From contig DASZXK010000108.1 in the NCBI GenBank assembly GCA_035545855.1, positions 1-64,000 on the forward strand: a stretch of DNA of 64,000 bases, written 5' to 3'. The position numbers and the translations under genes were made by a program. This document shows positions 27,374 through 36,613 of the stretch, piece after piece. The stretch's first letter is position 1, and each line of letters begins with the position of its first letter. This DNA is from DASZVB01 sp035545855 (GTDB taxonomy: Bacteria > Myxococcota_A > Polyangia > Polyangiales > Polyangiaceae). Below the pieces are notes generated by a model. That model saw only the letters and a program-made list of their open reading frames with translations. It was not told the DNA's origin and ran no database searches.

Positions 27374-28906
27374 GTGACGCTGCTCGATCGGAAGCGCGAG
27401 GGCCTCGGTGACGCGATGCTCGCGGGCGCACTCGGGGTGCTCGTGTTCGTGCGCAGCGCCGGCTTCTCGTTCGTCTACGACGATCGCTGGACCATCGTGC
27501 AGAATCGCTTCCTCGCGGAGCCGCTCCGGGTCCTGCTCTCGTCCGTGTTCGCGGGCACCGCGGGAGCGGCGGGGATGCCGGACGCGACGCGGCCGTCGAT
27601 GGTCGTGTCGTCGTGGCTGGACATTCGCCTGTTCGGCTTCTGGCCGTTCGGCCACCACCTCCACTCGCTCCTCCTCTACGGGCTCGTCGTGTTCACCGCG
27701 GCCCTGGCGGCCCGTTCGCTGCTCTCCGGGGATCGCTTCGGCGCGACGCTCGCGGGGGTCTTCTTCGCCGTCGCGCCGCTCCACGCGGAGGTCGTCTCCG
27801 CCGTGAACTACCGGGAGGACCTGATCGCCGCGTTCGGCGTGCTCGTGCCGCTCTTCTTCTCGTTCCGGGAGGACCGGGACCGCGACGGCCTCCTCCCCGG
27901 CGTGCTCGTCGCCCTCGCCTTCCTGTGGGGCCTCTTCGGAAAGGAGAGCGCGGCGGTACTCGCGCTCCTGATTCCCGCGGTCCTCCTCCTCCGCGGGGAC
28001 CGGAGGGCGCTCCTCGCATCCCGGGAACGCACCCTGTTTCTCCTCGGCGCGGTGCTGCTCTTCTGGCTGAATTTCCGGCTCGGCGCCGCGTCCAGAGGGG
28101 AGCCGGTGCCGCTCGCGGCGCCGGCGCCGTTCGCGACTCGGCTCGCCGACACGGCCCGCTACGAGGTCCGCGCCCTGCTCGCGGCGCTCGCGCCGATCCA
28201 CCCGCGAACGGAATACCCGGTCGAGTCGCACGCGTCGGCCGGATACGTCGCCGCGTTCGCGCTGATCGTCCTCGGCGTCGTCGCGCTCGCGCGAGTGCGC
28301 GCGCTCCGCGGCGTGGCCATCGGCGTCACGATCGCCCTCGTCGCGCCCCTCGCGTCGTCCCCGCTCGTCGGACCGGTGAACCCGCGAGCGGATCGCTACC
28401 TGTTCCTCGCCGTGTTCGGCGGCGCGATCGTCTTCGGCGCCGTCGGATCTCTCCTCGTCCGGCGCTTCGCGGCGCCGCTCGTGCTCGCGGCCGCGGCGGT
28501 CGTGCTCGTCCCTCTCGCGGTCTTCGGCGACCGCGCGTGCGCTCCGTGGCACGACGAGCGAACCCTCTGGGAGAGGGCCGTCGTGGCGACTCCGGAGTCG
28601 CCGCGGGCGCTGTCGGCGCTCGCGCGGGTCGAGCGCCTCGCAGGAAACCTGGACCGTGCCATGGCGCTGGTCGATCGGGCCCTCTCGATCGATCCGCGCC
28701 ACGTGCAGTCTCACTTGACCCGGACTTACGTGCTCCTCGCCCGGGGCGACGTCGTCGGCGCTCGCGCGGAGCTCGGGGAGCTCGATCGCCTCGGGGGGCC
28801 TCCGCACCCGGGCCTGGCCCGGGCCCGCTTCTGTGCCTCCCGTCCGGCGGACGAGGCGCGTTTGTGCGCCACCTTTCGCGACAACCCGGGCCCCGGCGGC
28901 TCGTGA
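27374..28906 (+). CDS. TMTC-like membrane glycosyltransferase with C-terminal TPR
   Basis: A 510-residue protein. Residues about 15-400 contain roughly ten helices with the motif FVYDDRWTIVQN in the first loop and RPSMVVSSWLDIRLFGFWPFGHHLHSLLLY after it, the pattern of TMTC/DUF1736-type GT-C proteins. A C-terminal region of about 100 residues holds TPR-like helices (ARVERLAGNLDRAMALVDRAL, SIDPRHVQSHL). In animals TMTC proteins O-mannosylate cadherins, and bacterial homologues are little studied. The GTG at 27374 is chosen over the open frame from 27233 because of the TACGCT element and because the upstream residues are low-complexity. Confidence 0.75.
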   Translation: MTLLDRKREGLGDAMLAGALGVLVFVRSAGFSFVYDDRWTIVQNRFLAEPLRVLLSSVFAGTAGAAGMPDATRPSMVVSSWLDIRLFGFWPFGHHLHSLLLYGLVVFTAALAARSLLSGDRFGATLAGVFFAVAPLHAEVVSAVNYREDLIAAFGVLVPLFFSFREDRDRDGLLPGVLVALAFLWGLFGKESAAVLALLIPAVLLLRGDRRALLASRERTLFLLGAVLLFWLNFRLGAASRGEPVPLAAPAPFATRLADTARYEVRALLAALAPIHPRTEYPVESHASAGYVAAFALIVLGVVALARVRALRGVAIGVTIALVAPLASSPLVGPVNPRADRYLFLAVFGGAIVFGAVGSLLVRRFAAPLVLAAAAVVLVPLAVFGDRACAPWHDERTLWERAVVATPESPRALSALARVERLAGNLDRAMALVDRALSIDPRHVQSHLTRTYVLLARGDVVGARAELGELDRLGGPPHPGLARARFCASRPADEARLCATFRDNPGPGGS

Positions 28907-28944
28907 ACCCGCGGGTTCCATGCCGGTTTCGCGGCGGAGCGGTG

Positions 28945-28953
28945 TGGTAGCAT
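28945..28953 (+). promoter_or_regulatory. Extended -10 element (TGGTAGCAT)
   Basis: TGnTAnnnT pattern ending ten bases before the ATG at 28964, in the 57-base gap after the TMTC-like gene. The following gene appears to have its own promoter. Confidence 0.45.
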
Positions 28954-28963
28954 CATCATCCCC

Positions 28964-30079
28964 ATGAACTTCTCGCGCATCCGCGGTGCTTCGGGGCGGC
29001 GTCTCTCCGTGCTCGCCCTCGGTCTGGCTCTCACGACGCACGCCGTCGACGGCGCGTGTCAGGCGAACGAGGAGCGAGTCGGCGCTCGCGCGGCCGCTGC
29101 AGAAGGCGCCCGCGCGTTCTCGGAGAAGCGCTGGGACGACGCCATCGACTTCTTCAAGCGCGCCGAGTCGCTCGTGCACGCGCCGCCTCACCTCTTGTAC
29201 ATGGCGCGGGCGCAGGCTCAGGTCGGGCAGCTCGTCGAGGCGCGCGAGAACTTCCTCACGGTGATGCACGAGGAGCTCAAGCCCGACGCACCGCAGGTCT
29301 TCCGCAACGCCAAGGAGAGCGCCGCCGAGGAGCTGAAGAACGTGGAGGCGCGCCTCCCGTACGTGACGGTGACCCTGAAGGGCGCGACGCCCGACGTGAC
29401 CTTGAGCCAGGACGGCGTCCGAATTCCGAACGCCCTCATCGGCATCCCCCGTCCAGTGAACCCCGGCTCCCACAAGTTCGAGGCCTCGGGGAAGGGGCTC
29501 GGCGGCGTCGCCATGGTGCAGCTGAAGGAAGCCGAACGGCAGAAGGTCGTCATCGAGCTCACCGCCGCCGGCGCGTCCCAGGTCGGTCCGGTGCCGGCCG
29601 CGCCCGCGCCCGAGCCCACGCCGGCCGCGCCCCAGGCGACGCCGGAACCGACGCCCGCGGGGCCCGCCCCGGCGGAGCCTGCCGGCGGAGACACCGGCAG
29701 CAGCGGAGGCGGCGGAAAGGGCCTGTTCATCGGGTCCATGGTCGGCTTCGGCGTCGGAGCCGCGGGCCTCGCGATGGGCACCGTGTTCGCGCTCGGTTCG
29801 AAGAGCGCGTCCGACGACGGAAACAAGCTCTTCAAGGACAGCAACTGCTCCCAGACGGGCTGCCCCGATCAGCGGAGCCGGATCGACGATCTGGACAGCC
29901 AGGCGAAGAGCAAGAAGACGCTCGCCATCGTGGGTTTCGTGGTCGGCGGGGTCGGCGTCGCGACCGGCGTCACGCTGCTCGTCCTGAGCGGCAGCAAGCA
30001 CGAGGGAAGCGCGCGGTACGAACCCGGAGTCCGGCTCGCCGCGGGCCCCGGCTCGCTGTACCTGAACGGTCGCTTCTGA
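28964..30079 (+). CDS. TPR envelope protein with proline-rich linker and two membrane helices
   Basis: A 371-residue protein of a layout frequent in Myxococcota. A signal peptide covers residues 1-31 (cleavage near THAVDGA). TPR-like helices (ARAFSEKRWDDAIDFFKRAE) extend to about residue 115. A PEGA-like beta region (VTVTLKGATPDVTLSQDGV) follows near 125-200, then a Pro/Ala linker, then helices near 255-275 and 325-345 around a short Cys pair loop (NCSQTGC). It is probably an inner-membrane or periplasmic scaffold. It converges on the GT2 gene with 16 bases between stops. The exact role is unknown. Confidence 0.75.
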   Translation: MNFSRIRGASGRRLSVLALGLALTTHAVDGACQANEERVGARAAAAEGARAFSEKRWDDAIDFFKRAESLVHAPPHLLYMARAQAQVGQLVEARENFLTVMHEELKPDAPQVFRNAKESAAEELKNVEARLPYVTVTLKGATPDVTLSQDGVRIPNALIGIPRPVNPGSHKFEASGKGLGGVAMVQLKEAERQKVVIELTAAGASQVGPVPAAPAPEPTPAAPQATPEPTPAGPAPAEPAGGDTGSSGGGGKGLFIGSMVGFGVGAAGLAMGTVFALGSKSASDDGNKLFKDSNCSQTGCPDQRSRIDDLDSQAKSKKTLAIVGFVVGGVGVATGVTLLVLSGSKHEGSARYEPGVRLAAGPGSLYLNGRF

Positions 30080-30095
30080 ACGGCCCGGCCGGAGC

Positions 30096-31013
30096 TCAGC
30101 TCCGCGCCGCCCATTTCTCCGCGGATTCGACGACGAAGCGGCGCGCGCTCTCGGGGATCTCGCCGAGGAGCATCCCACGACGCTTCGGGACCTCGTACGG
30201 CACGCCGCGCACGGCCCGGTACTCCTCGACGAACGACGCCATCAGGTCCTCGCGCTCCTTGCCGCGCGTCCCGCCGGTGGTGATGCCGCCGTGGAGCTGG
30301 TGGAACGTCCCCTCTCCGGGGGTGACGAACAGCGTGACGTCGTCGCGCTCGAGGACGCGTCGGTAGAAATCCAGGTTCGAGTAGCCGCCGCCCGCGCGGA
30401 CGAACCCTTCGTCGTAGCCGCCGAGCTCCTCGAAGAGCCGCCGGGGCACGACGACGCAGTTGCTCTCCGCGTACGGTAGGAAGAACCCCGCGGCGCAGGA
30501 CCCGCTGAAGCACGCGATCTCGAAGAGCCGGTAGCCGTCCTCCGGGAACCGGATCCGCTGGAGGAGCGCGCTCTCCGTCGCGAGGTCGTATCCGGAGTCC
30601 ACGGACTTCTGCTGGAGCTCGCTTCCGAGGTGGTAGCCGGGCACGCTGAGCACGGCGCCGGGAGCCGCGCGCCCGACGAGGAGCGCGAGCCGAACGACTC
30701 CCGGCGTCAGGAGCCGGGCGCCGTCCACGAGCACGCCGAGCGTCGCTCCGCGCGCCTGATTCGCCCCGAAATTCACGGCGAACACGGGCGAACGCTCGTC
30801 CGTGTCCCGCAGGAAATAGCGGACGTTCCCGCCGGCGGCGCGTGCTCGCTCCTCTCCGAGGAGCCGCGGCGAAGCGTTCTCCACGACCACGATCTCGTAG
30901 TCGTTCTCCGCGACGCCACGCTGGTAGCGGGCGGAGAGCGTGTGGAGCGTCCGGGCGGCCTGCTCCGGCATGTCGTACACGACGACGACGAGCGAGAGCA
31001 GCGGCGCGGTCAC
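30096..31013 (-). CDS. Family 2 glycosyltransferase
   Basis: A 305-residue GT-A protein: N-terminal LSLVVVVYDMPEQA, VVVENAS near residue 45 in place of VDDGS, a substituted DxD region (LVDGARLL), and a galactosyltransferase-like second half with ELGGYDEGF and GGYSNLDFYRR, as in the GT2/GT27-type rhamnosyl- or galactosyltransferases. The GTG at 31013 is the first start. A TGTTACGCT extended -10 lies 28 bases upstream. It follows the HD-domain gene on the same strand after 69 bases. The acceptor is unknown. Confidence 0.82.
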   Translation of the reverse strand: MTAPLLSLVVVVYDMPEQAARTLHTLSARYQRGVAENDYEIVVVENASPRLLGEERARAAGGNVRYFLRDTDERSPVFAVNFGANQARGATLGVLVDGARLLTPGVVRLALLVGRAAPGAVLSVPGYHLGSELQQKSVDSGYDLATESALLQRIRFPEDGYRLFEIACFSGSCAAGFFLPYAESNCVVVPRRLFEELGGYDEGFVRAGGGYSNLDFYRRVLERDDVTLFVTPGEGTFHQLHGGITTGGTRGKEREDLMASFVEEYRAVRGVPYEVPKRRGMLLGEIPESARRFVVESAEKWAARS

Positions 31014-31041
31014 CGGGAGGACCTCGGACCCATTGCCGGGA

Positions 31042-31050
31042 AGCGTAACA
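31042..31050 (-). promoter_or_regulatory. Extended -10 element (TGTTACGCT)
   Basis: On the minus strand, 28 bases before the GTG at 31013, between the HD-domain gene and the GT2 gene. It fits the TGnTAnnnT pattern and suggests the glycosyltransferase has its own promoter. Confidence 0.45.
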
Positions 31051-31082
31051 CTTCCCCGGGAGCCCGCGCTCGGCGCTCCGCT

Positions 31083-32018
31083 TCAACCGAGCCCGAAGCG
31101 AGCTCGGTTCTCGGACAGGAACTGGACGTAGAACGCGGATTCTTGCTCCGCCGGGATCTCGCCCGCTTCCACGGCCTCCTCGAGCGCCCGTTTGATCTCG
31201 CCGACGCGCTTCGACGGCGGGATCCCGAACGCTTCCATGATCGCCGTGCCGACGCCCTTCGGGAGCGGCTCGACGACCGCGTCCTCCGCCGCGAGCGTCG
31301 TGATGCGCTCCGCGAGCTGGTTGATCATCTCGATCCCCCGGCGCTTCTTCTCGGCGCGCTTCGTCGTGATGTCAGCGCGCGACAGGCAGAGGAGATCGCC
31401 GAGGTGCGGGCCCATTTCCCGGGCGAAGCGCCGCACGGCGCTGTCCGTCCAGTCGCCCGCGTACTGACTGGCCCGGAGGTGATGGAGGACGAGGAAGCGG
31501 ACCGAGTCCCGGAGCGCGGCGTCGCTCGCGAAGAGGTGCTCGCGCCGCTCGAGCTTGTCGAAGAGGCGGGCTCCCACCTCGGCGTGACCGAAGAAATGCA
31601 CCTCGCCGTTCGGACCGAAGCTCCGGGTCTTCACCTTCCCGATGTCGTGGAACAGGGCCGACCAGCGGACCTCGAGGCGCGCTTCGGCTTGCTGCACGAC
31701 CTGCTTCGTGTGCTTCCAGACGTCCTTGTGCCGGAATTCGCCGTCCCCGAACCCCACCATGCTCTTCACTTCAGGAAGCAGCACGTCGAGGATCGACGCC
31801 GCGAGGAGGGCGTCGAGGCCGAGGTCCGGGTGCGCCCCGAGCATCATCCGATCCAGGCGGGACCGGATGTCCGGGGCGGAGAGGCGCCGGAGGTCCTCCG
31901 CCGAGACGAGCGTCACCGGCAGGTCCGTCACTCCGCGCTCGGCGACGGCGACCGCGCGATCGAGCGCCAGGACCGCCCGATCGGGGGCGGAAGCAGCCAC
32001 GTTCTGCCGCGTTGCCAT
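31083..32018 (-). CDS. HD-domain protein resembling the tail of CCA-adding enzymes
   Basis: A 311-residue protein. Residues about 38-90 (SAEDLRRLSAPDIRSRLDRML-like, LLPEVKSMVGF) match the RNA-binding helical region of tRNA nucleotidyltransferases, and residues 97-160 are a metal-dependent HD domain with H97, H103 and the H124-D125 pair in ALFHDIGKVKT. The N-terminal nucleotidyltransferase head (GxS, DxD) of CCA-adding enzymes is missing, although the start at 32018 is clear and the upstream frame holds nothing like it. It could be a stand-alone 2',3'-phosphodiesterase/phosphatase acting on RNA ends, or a partner of a separate head protein elsewhere. That is inference. Confidence 0.78.
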   Translation of the reverse strand: MATRQNVAASAPDRAVLALDRAVAVAERGVTDLPVTLVSAEDLRRLSAPDIRSRLDRMMLGAHPDLGLDALLAASILDVLLPEVKSMVGFGDGEFRHKDVWKHTKQVVQQAEARLEVRWSALFHDIGKVKTRSFGPNGEVHFFGHAEVGARLFDKLERREHLFASDAALRDSVRFLVLHHLRASQYAGDWTDSAVRRFAREMGPHLGDLLCLSRADITTKRAEKKRRGIEMINQLAERITTLAAEDAVVEPLPKGVGTAIMEAFGIPPSKRVGEIKRALEEAVEAGEIPAEQESAFYVQFLSENRARFGLG

Positions 32019-32131
32019 TGGGGAAATCCCGCCGATCGTGCCGGCGCGCGAGGGGTCGCTCGTCTAACAGGTTGGAAGGAGAACCGCTACGCCGTTTCCC
32101 GCGTTCTCAAAGGGGCACGGACGTTCAGGCT

Positions 32132-32178
32132 CCGGGCCTCGCCGATCCTGCGGAAATGTCCCCGGAAACGAGGCCCGG
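32132..32178. repeat. Perfect 10-bp inverted repeat over the tamB-like promoter
   Basis: CCGGGCCTCG at 32132-32141 and its exact complement CGAGGCCCGG at 32169-32178, 27 bases apart. The right arm covers the position where a -35 box would lie for the TACGAT element at 32194. It may be an operator or a structured DNA/RNA element. Confidence 0.4.
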
Positions 32179-32193
32179 GGGTGGGCCGAACGC

Positions 32194-32199
32194 TACGAT
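32194..32199 (+). promoter_or_regulatory. Candidate -10 (TACGAT) of the tamB-like gene
   Basis: TACGAT ends 12 bases before the ATG at 32212, consistent with the short-leader pattern elsewhere. The 193-base gap otherwise holds the inverted repeat and no gene that I can support. Confidence 0.4.
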
Positions 32200-32211
32200 T
32201 CCGGGGCCAAA

Positions 32212-35200
32212 ATGGACGCTCCCCGGAGAGCCCCCCGGCGGCATCGCCCACGGCTGGAAATCGGCCGTGCGCTCGCGCGCCTGCTCTGCGCCGTGCTCGC
32301 GCTCGTCGGCGCGCTGCCGGTCGCGGCGGGGTTCATCGTCCGGACCGCGACCGTGCGAAACCTCGTCGCGGCGGAGACGGCCCGCCTCGGCAAGCGCCTC
32401 GCGGGCGTCGACGCGTCGTACGAGGTGAGCGTCCAGCTCCTGCCGCTCGAGCTCGTGCTCCGGAACGTCGTCGTGAGCGCCTCCGACGGCGGTTCCCCGG
32501 CGCTCACGGTCCGCCGGATGGCGGTCACCCCGCGTTTGTTCTCGCTCCTCGCCGGGCGCTTCGACGCGGGCGACATCGAGGTCGACGAGCCGCGCGCGCG
32601 GGTCGTCGTGAAGGACGGCAAGGTCCTGAACGTCGCGTACCGTCTGCCGGAAACGAAGGGCGAGTCGAAGCCACTCGAGCGCGCGCCGTTCACCTCGCTC
32701 GCGCTGACCGACGCGGCCGTGTCCCTCGACGTGGACGGCGTCCACGCCGACGCTGGCCCGCTCGATCTCGACGTCCTCGCGGAGCCGGGGCTCGCGTTCG
32801 AGGTGTCCTTGCGCGTCGGTGAGAGCCGGGTCTCGCGCACGCGTGACGGCCCGCACGGACCCGCGGTCGACGAGGACGTCGTGTGCGAGCTCGACGGCCG
32901 CGTTCGCGTCGAGCGGTCCGCGGTGCTCGTCAGACGCCTCTCGGTGCTCGGCTCCGCCGACCTGGATCCCGCGGCGAAGACGTTCGGTCGCTGCACCCTG
33001 GGCGACGCGGATCCCGCGCGCGTCGCGGTGAGACTCTCCGAGGTCCGCGTCACCCTGGATCAGGGGAAGCCCGTGCTCGCCGACGGTCACGTCGTGACTC
33101 GCGTTCCGCTCGCCGTGGCGAACCGGTTCGCTCCGGGGCCGTTCACGGGGTGGGTGAGCGCCGTCGCCGACGTGCGCTGGGACGCGAAGGGCGACCTCCC
33201 GGACCTCCGCGGCCGCATCAAGGGCGGCGACCTCGGCATGGGCGTGTACAAGTTCGCCACCGACGTGGACGGCGAGGTGGAGATCGCCTCCGGCGAGATC
33301 CGCGTGAAGACGCTCCACGCGACCTACGGACACGCGACCGCGACGGTGGAGGACGTCTCCGTCAAACCTCTCGCGGACGGCCTCCCGCTCCGGGTGCGGC
33401 GTCTCGACAGCAAGGGACTCCGCTTCCCCGACCTCATGGAGTGGAACGACGTCACCCCGAACACGATCGTCCAGTGGAACCTGGATCACGTCGTCGTGTC
33501 GGAGTTCGGCGGGACGTTGAGTCCGCTTCGCCTGGACGGCGACGTCCAGAGCGAGACCAGCGACTTCGAGATCTTCGACCGCGCCTATCATGACCCGGCT
33601 CGAAAACACATGATCGGCGTGAAGGCCGCCAACGTCCACACGCGGTTCGGCGTGCGGCCCGACGCGGTGCTCTTCATGAACTCGCGAGCGTCCTTCGGCG
33701 GAAGCGATCTACTCGCGAGCGTCTCGGTCGGTTTCAACAACGAGATCTGGCTCTCCGTGCCGAAGGGCGGAAAGCTCCGCCTCTCCGACATCAGCCCGAT
33801 CGTCGACATCCCGATCGAAGGAAACGCCGAGCTCGGCGTGACGATGGCGGGCAAGGCGTCGACGGCCGAGCTCAAGGGTGACCTCTCCATCAAGGACTTC
33901 GTGTTCGGCGGCTTCTCGCTCGGGGACATCGAGAGCTCCAGGGTCCGCTTCAAGCCCCTGAAGCTCGACCTCTCCGACGTCCGGGGCTCGAAGGGCGCGA
34001 GTCGTTTCGTCGCGGAGCAGGCCCGCATCGATTTCGACACCGAGGGGGCCGTGCTCGTGAACGCGAACGTGAAGAGCGACCGCCTCGATCTCCGCGACTT
34101 CTTCGCGATGTTCCACTTCGACGAGGACCCCCGGTTCGATCAGATCGCGGGGCGGGGGACGACGGAGGCCCGGATCGAGTACGACCTCGGCGGCCCGAAG
34201 GACCGGTGCAAGAACGGCTATCTCCGCGTCGACGGCCGGCTCGCGCTCACGGCGGCGGATCTCTTCGAGGAGCACTACGACGGGGGGGACGCCCGGTTCG
34301 ACTTCCGGTGGATGGACGAGGACGCGAGCTATCTCGGCATGCAGCTCGACGCACCCAGCGTCACGCTCCGGAAGGGCGAGGGCACCATCCTCGGCAGCGT
34401 GTCCCTCACGGACGGCGCGAACGTCCGCGCGCATCTCGTCGCGAGCTCGCTCCCGCTCTCCAAGATCGACGCCCTCGGCTCGCTCGGAAAGCTCGTCGAC
34501 GGTCACGTGAACGCCGTGGCCGAGATCGGCGGCACCCTGGACGCCATGACGGCCGACATCGACGCCCGCGGCGGTCCGGTCCGCATCGGGCGAGCGACGC
34601 TCCCCGGCTCGGACGTTCGCGTGCACCTCGAGCCGATCGCCAGGCCGTCCAGGATCGTCGGAAAGTCCGCGTGCGGGCGGCCCATGACCGGTCCGTTCGA
34701 TCCGGCGGACTACGCCGCGGACCACGCCGACGGCGTGTTCCACGCCAGCGGGCAGCTCTTTGGCGGTCAGATCGCGTTCGAGGACGTGGCCGTCACCCGG
34801 CAACGCGACAAGACCGTTCGCGGGGACATCATCGGCAAGAGCGTCGACCTCGGCGCGCTCGCGGAGCTGTCTCCGGCGGGCGCGCTCTCCGACGAGCGGC
34901 TGGACGGGCGCTTCAGCGGCAAGATCTCGCTCCGCGATCTCGCGATGGCCCACCCCGGATTCGCCGACGCCTCGCTCGACGTGGAGGAGCTCGGGTTCGG
35001 ACGGAAGGGCTTCCGCGTCGAGCTCGACAAGCCCGCCCGCATGGACGTCTCGCGCGGCCGGCTCGAGACGCGGGCGTTCACGATCGCCGCGAGCGTGCCC
35101 ACCGGCGAACGAGCGCTCTTCGACGTCTCCGGCGGCGTGGACGGCCTCGGAGGGACGCCGAAGGTCGCGCTCACCCTGGCGCTCCGTCCGACCGAGCTCT

Positions 35201-36594
35201 CCGCGCTCGCCCGCTTCTTTCCGCAGGCGGAGCGGGTCTCGGGCACCCTCGCCGGTTCGCTCCGCGTGAACGGCACGTGGCCGAAGGTCACCCAGGGCGG
35301 TCGGTTCACGCTCAAGAAAGGAGAGCTCTCGCTCCGCAACGCTCCGCTCACCTTCACCGACGTGGACGTCGCGGTCGGCATCGAGCCCGACGAGATCCGC
35401 ATCGAGAACGCGACGGCCGCCGTCGGCGGAGGGACGCTCGACGTCCGGGGCGCGATCCCGCTCGCGGGCTTCACCCTCGGGTCCGGTCGCGCCGCGATCA
35501 CGGCGAGAAACGTCAACTTGCCGCTCTCGGACGGCGTCCGTTCGCAGGCCGACGCGGACCTGGTCCTCGCGTTCCAGCCGAGCCGCCCCGGGTCCGACGA
35601 CCGAGCGGTTCCGAAGCTCACGGGCGACGTCACGCTTCGCTCGTTCCGGTACACCCGAAAGGTCACCGTCGCCGCCGACATCGACACGCTCACGAAGCGC
35701 GGCCACCGGACGCGCTTCGACTCGTACGACCCGGACAACGACCTGGTCGATTTCGACGTCCGGATCCGCGCGCCCCGTCCTCTCGAAATCGACAACGACC
35801 TCGTCGAGGCGAAGCTGGTCCTCGGGGACTCGGGCCTCGTGCTCTCCGGCACGAACCAGCGCTTCGGCATGCGCGGCGAGCTCGAGCTCCAGAAGGGCGG
35901 GCGCATCCGGCTCCGGCGAAACGAGTTCGAGATCACGCAGGGCATCGTCCGGTTCGACGACGACGAGCGCATCGCTCCGCGCGTCGACGTCACCGCCGTC
36001 ACGGAATACCACCGCTACGACGACAACCTCGCGGCGTCGCCCGCGTCCTCCGGCGCGACGGGGGGCGGCGCGAGCGCCGCGGGATCCACGCCGGGCGGAC
36101 GCTGGCGCATCACCATGCACGCCCACGGCGACGCCGACACGCTCCGCATCGATCTCTCGAGCGAGCCGGCCCTGAGCCAGGACGACATCTTCCTGCTCCT
36201 CACGCTCGGGCTCACGCGCGCGGAGCTCGACCGCGCCCAGTCCGCGACCGCGGGCGGCAGCGTCGCGCTCGAGGCCCTCGGGACGCTCACCGGGGCCGAC
36301 GAAGCCGTCACCGAGACGATCCCGGTCATCGACGAGTTCAAGCTCGGGAGCGCGTACTCCTCCCGCACCGGCCGTACGGAGCCGACGGTCACCATCGGCA
36401 AACGCCTCGCGCAGCGCATCCGCGCGTACGTGACGAGCGGCCTCAGCGAGTCGCGCGAGGTGCGCTCGAACCTCCAGTGGCGCCTCTCGCCGAAGGTGAG
36501 CGTCGAAGGCTCCTACGACAACGTGAACGACATCTCGACGTCTTCGCTCGGCAATCTCGGCGCGGACGTGCGTTTCCGGCTGGAGTTCCAGTGA
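32212..36594 (+). CDS. TamB-like giant AsmA-superfamily envelope protein
   Basis: A 1460-residue protein. One N-terminal anchor helix (about residues 20-45) is followed by a very long, repetitive, beta-rich periplasmic region with AsmA-like starts (VDASYEVSVQLLPLELVLRN), and the DUF490/TamB domain fills the last 280 residues or so (GTNQRFGMRGELELQKGG, FDDDERIAPRVDVTA, LSQDDIFLLLTLGLTR). TamB-like proteins form a hydrophobic groove bridging inner and outer membranes and carry phospholipid or help outer-membrane protein assembly. The partner TamA is not adjacent. rdgB follows after 19 bases. An inverted repeat and a TACGAT -10 precede it. Confidence 0.9.
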   Translation: MDAPRRAPRRHRPRLEIGRALARLLCAVLALVGALPVAAGFIVRTATVRNLVAAETARLGKRLAGVDASYEVSVQLLPLELVLRNVVVSASDGGSPALTVRRMAVTPRLFSLLAGRFDAGDIEVDEPRARVVVKDGKVLNVAYRLPETKGESKPLERAPFTSLALTDAAVSLDVDGVHADAGPLDLDVLAEPGLAFEVSLRVGESRVSRTRDGPHGPAVDEDVVCELDGRVRVERSAVLVRRLSVLGSADLDPAAKTFGRCTLGDADPARVAVRLSEVRVTLDQGKPVLADGHVVTRVPLAVANRFAPGPFTGWVSAVADVRWDAKGDLPDLRGRIKGGDLGMGVYKFATDVDGEVEIASGEIRVKTLHATYGHATATVEDVSVKPLADGLPLRVRRLDSKGLRFPDLMEWNDVTPNTIVQWNLDHVVVSEFGGTLSPLRLDGDVQSETSDFEIFDRAYHDPARKHMIGVKAANVHTRFGVRPDAVLFMNSRASFGGSDLLASVSVGFNNEIWLSVPKGGKLRLSDISPIVDIPIEGNAELGVTMAGKASTAELKGDLSIKDFVFGGFSLGDIESSRVRFKPLKLDLSDVRGSKGASRFVAEQARIDFDTEGAVLVNANVKSDRLDLRDFFAMFHFDEDPRFDQIAGRGTTEARIEYDLGGPKDRCKNGYLRVDGRLALTAADLFEEHYDGGDARFDFRWMDEDASYLGMQLDAPSVTLRKGEGTILGSVSLTDGANVRAHLVASSLPLSKIDALGSLGKLVDGHVNAVAEIGGTLDAMTADIDARGGPVRIGRATLPGSDVRVHLEPIARPSRIVGKSACGRPMTGPFDPADYAADHADGVFHASGQLFGGQIAFEDVAVTRQRDKTVRGDIIGKSVDLGALAELSPAGALSDERLDGRFSGKISLRDLAMAHPGFADASLDVEELGFGRKGFRVELDKPARMDVSRGRLETRAFTIAASVPTGERALFDVSGGVDGLGGTPKVALTLALRPTELSALARFFPQAERVSGTLAGSLRVNGTWPKVTQGGRFTLKKGELSLRNAPLTFTDVDVAVGIEPDEIRIENATAAVGGGTLDVRGAIPLAGFTLGSGRAAITARNVNLPLSDGVRSQADADLVLAFQPSRPGSDDRAVPKLTGDVTLRSFRYTRKVTVAADIDTLTKRGHRTRFDSYDPDNDLVDFDVRIRAPRPLEIDNDLVEAKLVLGDSGLVLSGTNQRFGMRGELELQKGGRIRLRRNEFEITQGIVRFDDDERIAPRVDVTAVTEYHRYDDNLAASPASSGATGGGASAAGSTPGGRWRITMHAHGDADTLRIDLSSEPALSQDDIFLLLTLGLTRAELDRAQSATAGGSVALEALGTLTGADEAVTETIPVIDEFKLGSAYSSRTGRTEPTVTIGKRLAQRIRAYVTSGLSESREVRSNLQWRLSPKVSVEGSYDNVNDISTSSLGNLGADVRFRLEFQ

Positions 36595-36613
36595 TCGATG
36601 CTATGCCCGGCGC

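Noticed and set aside
30090..30104. CGGAGCT-C-AGCTCCG palindrome between convergent ends
   Set aside because: With a realistic loop only five pairs remain and there is no T run; too weak to call a terminator.
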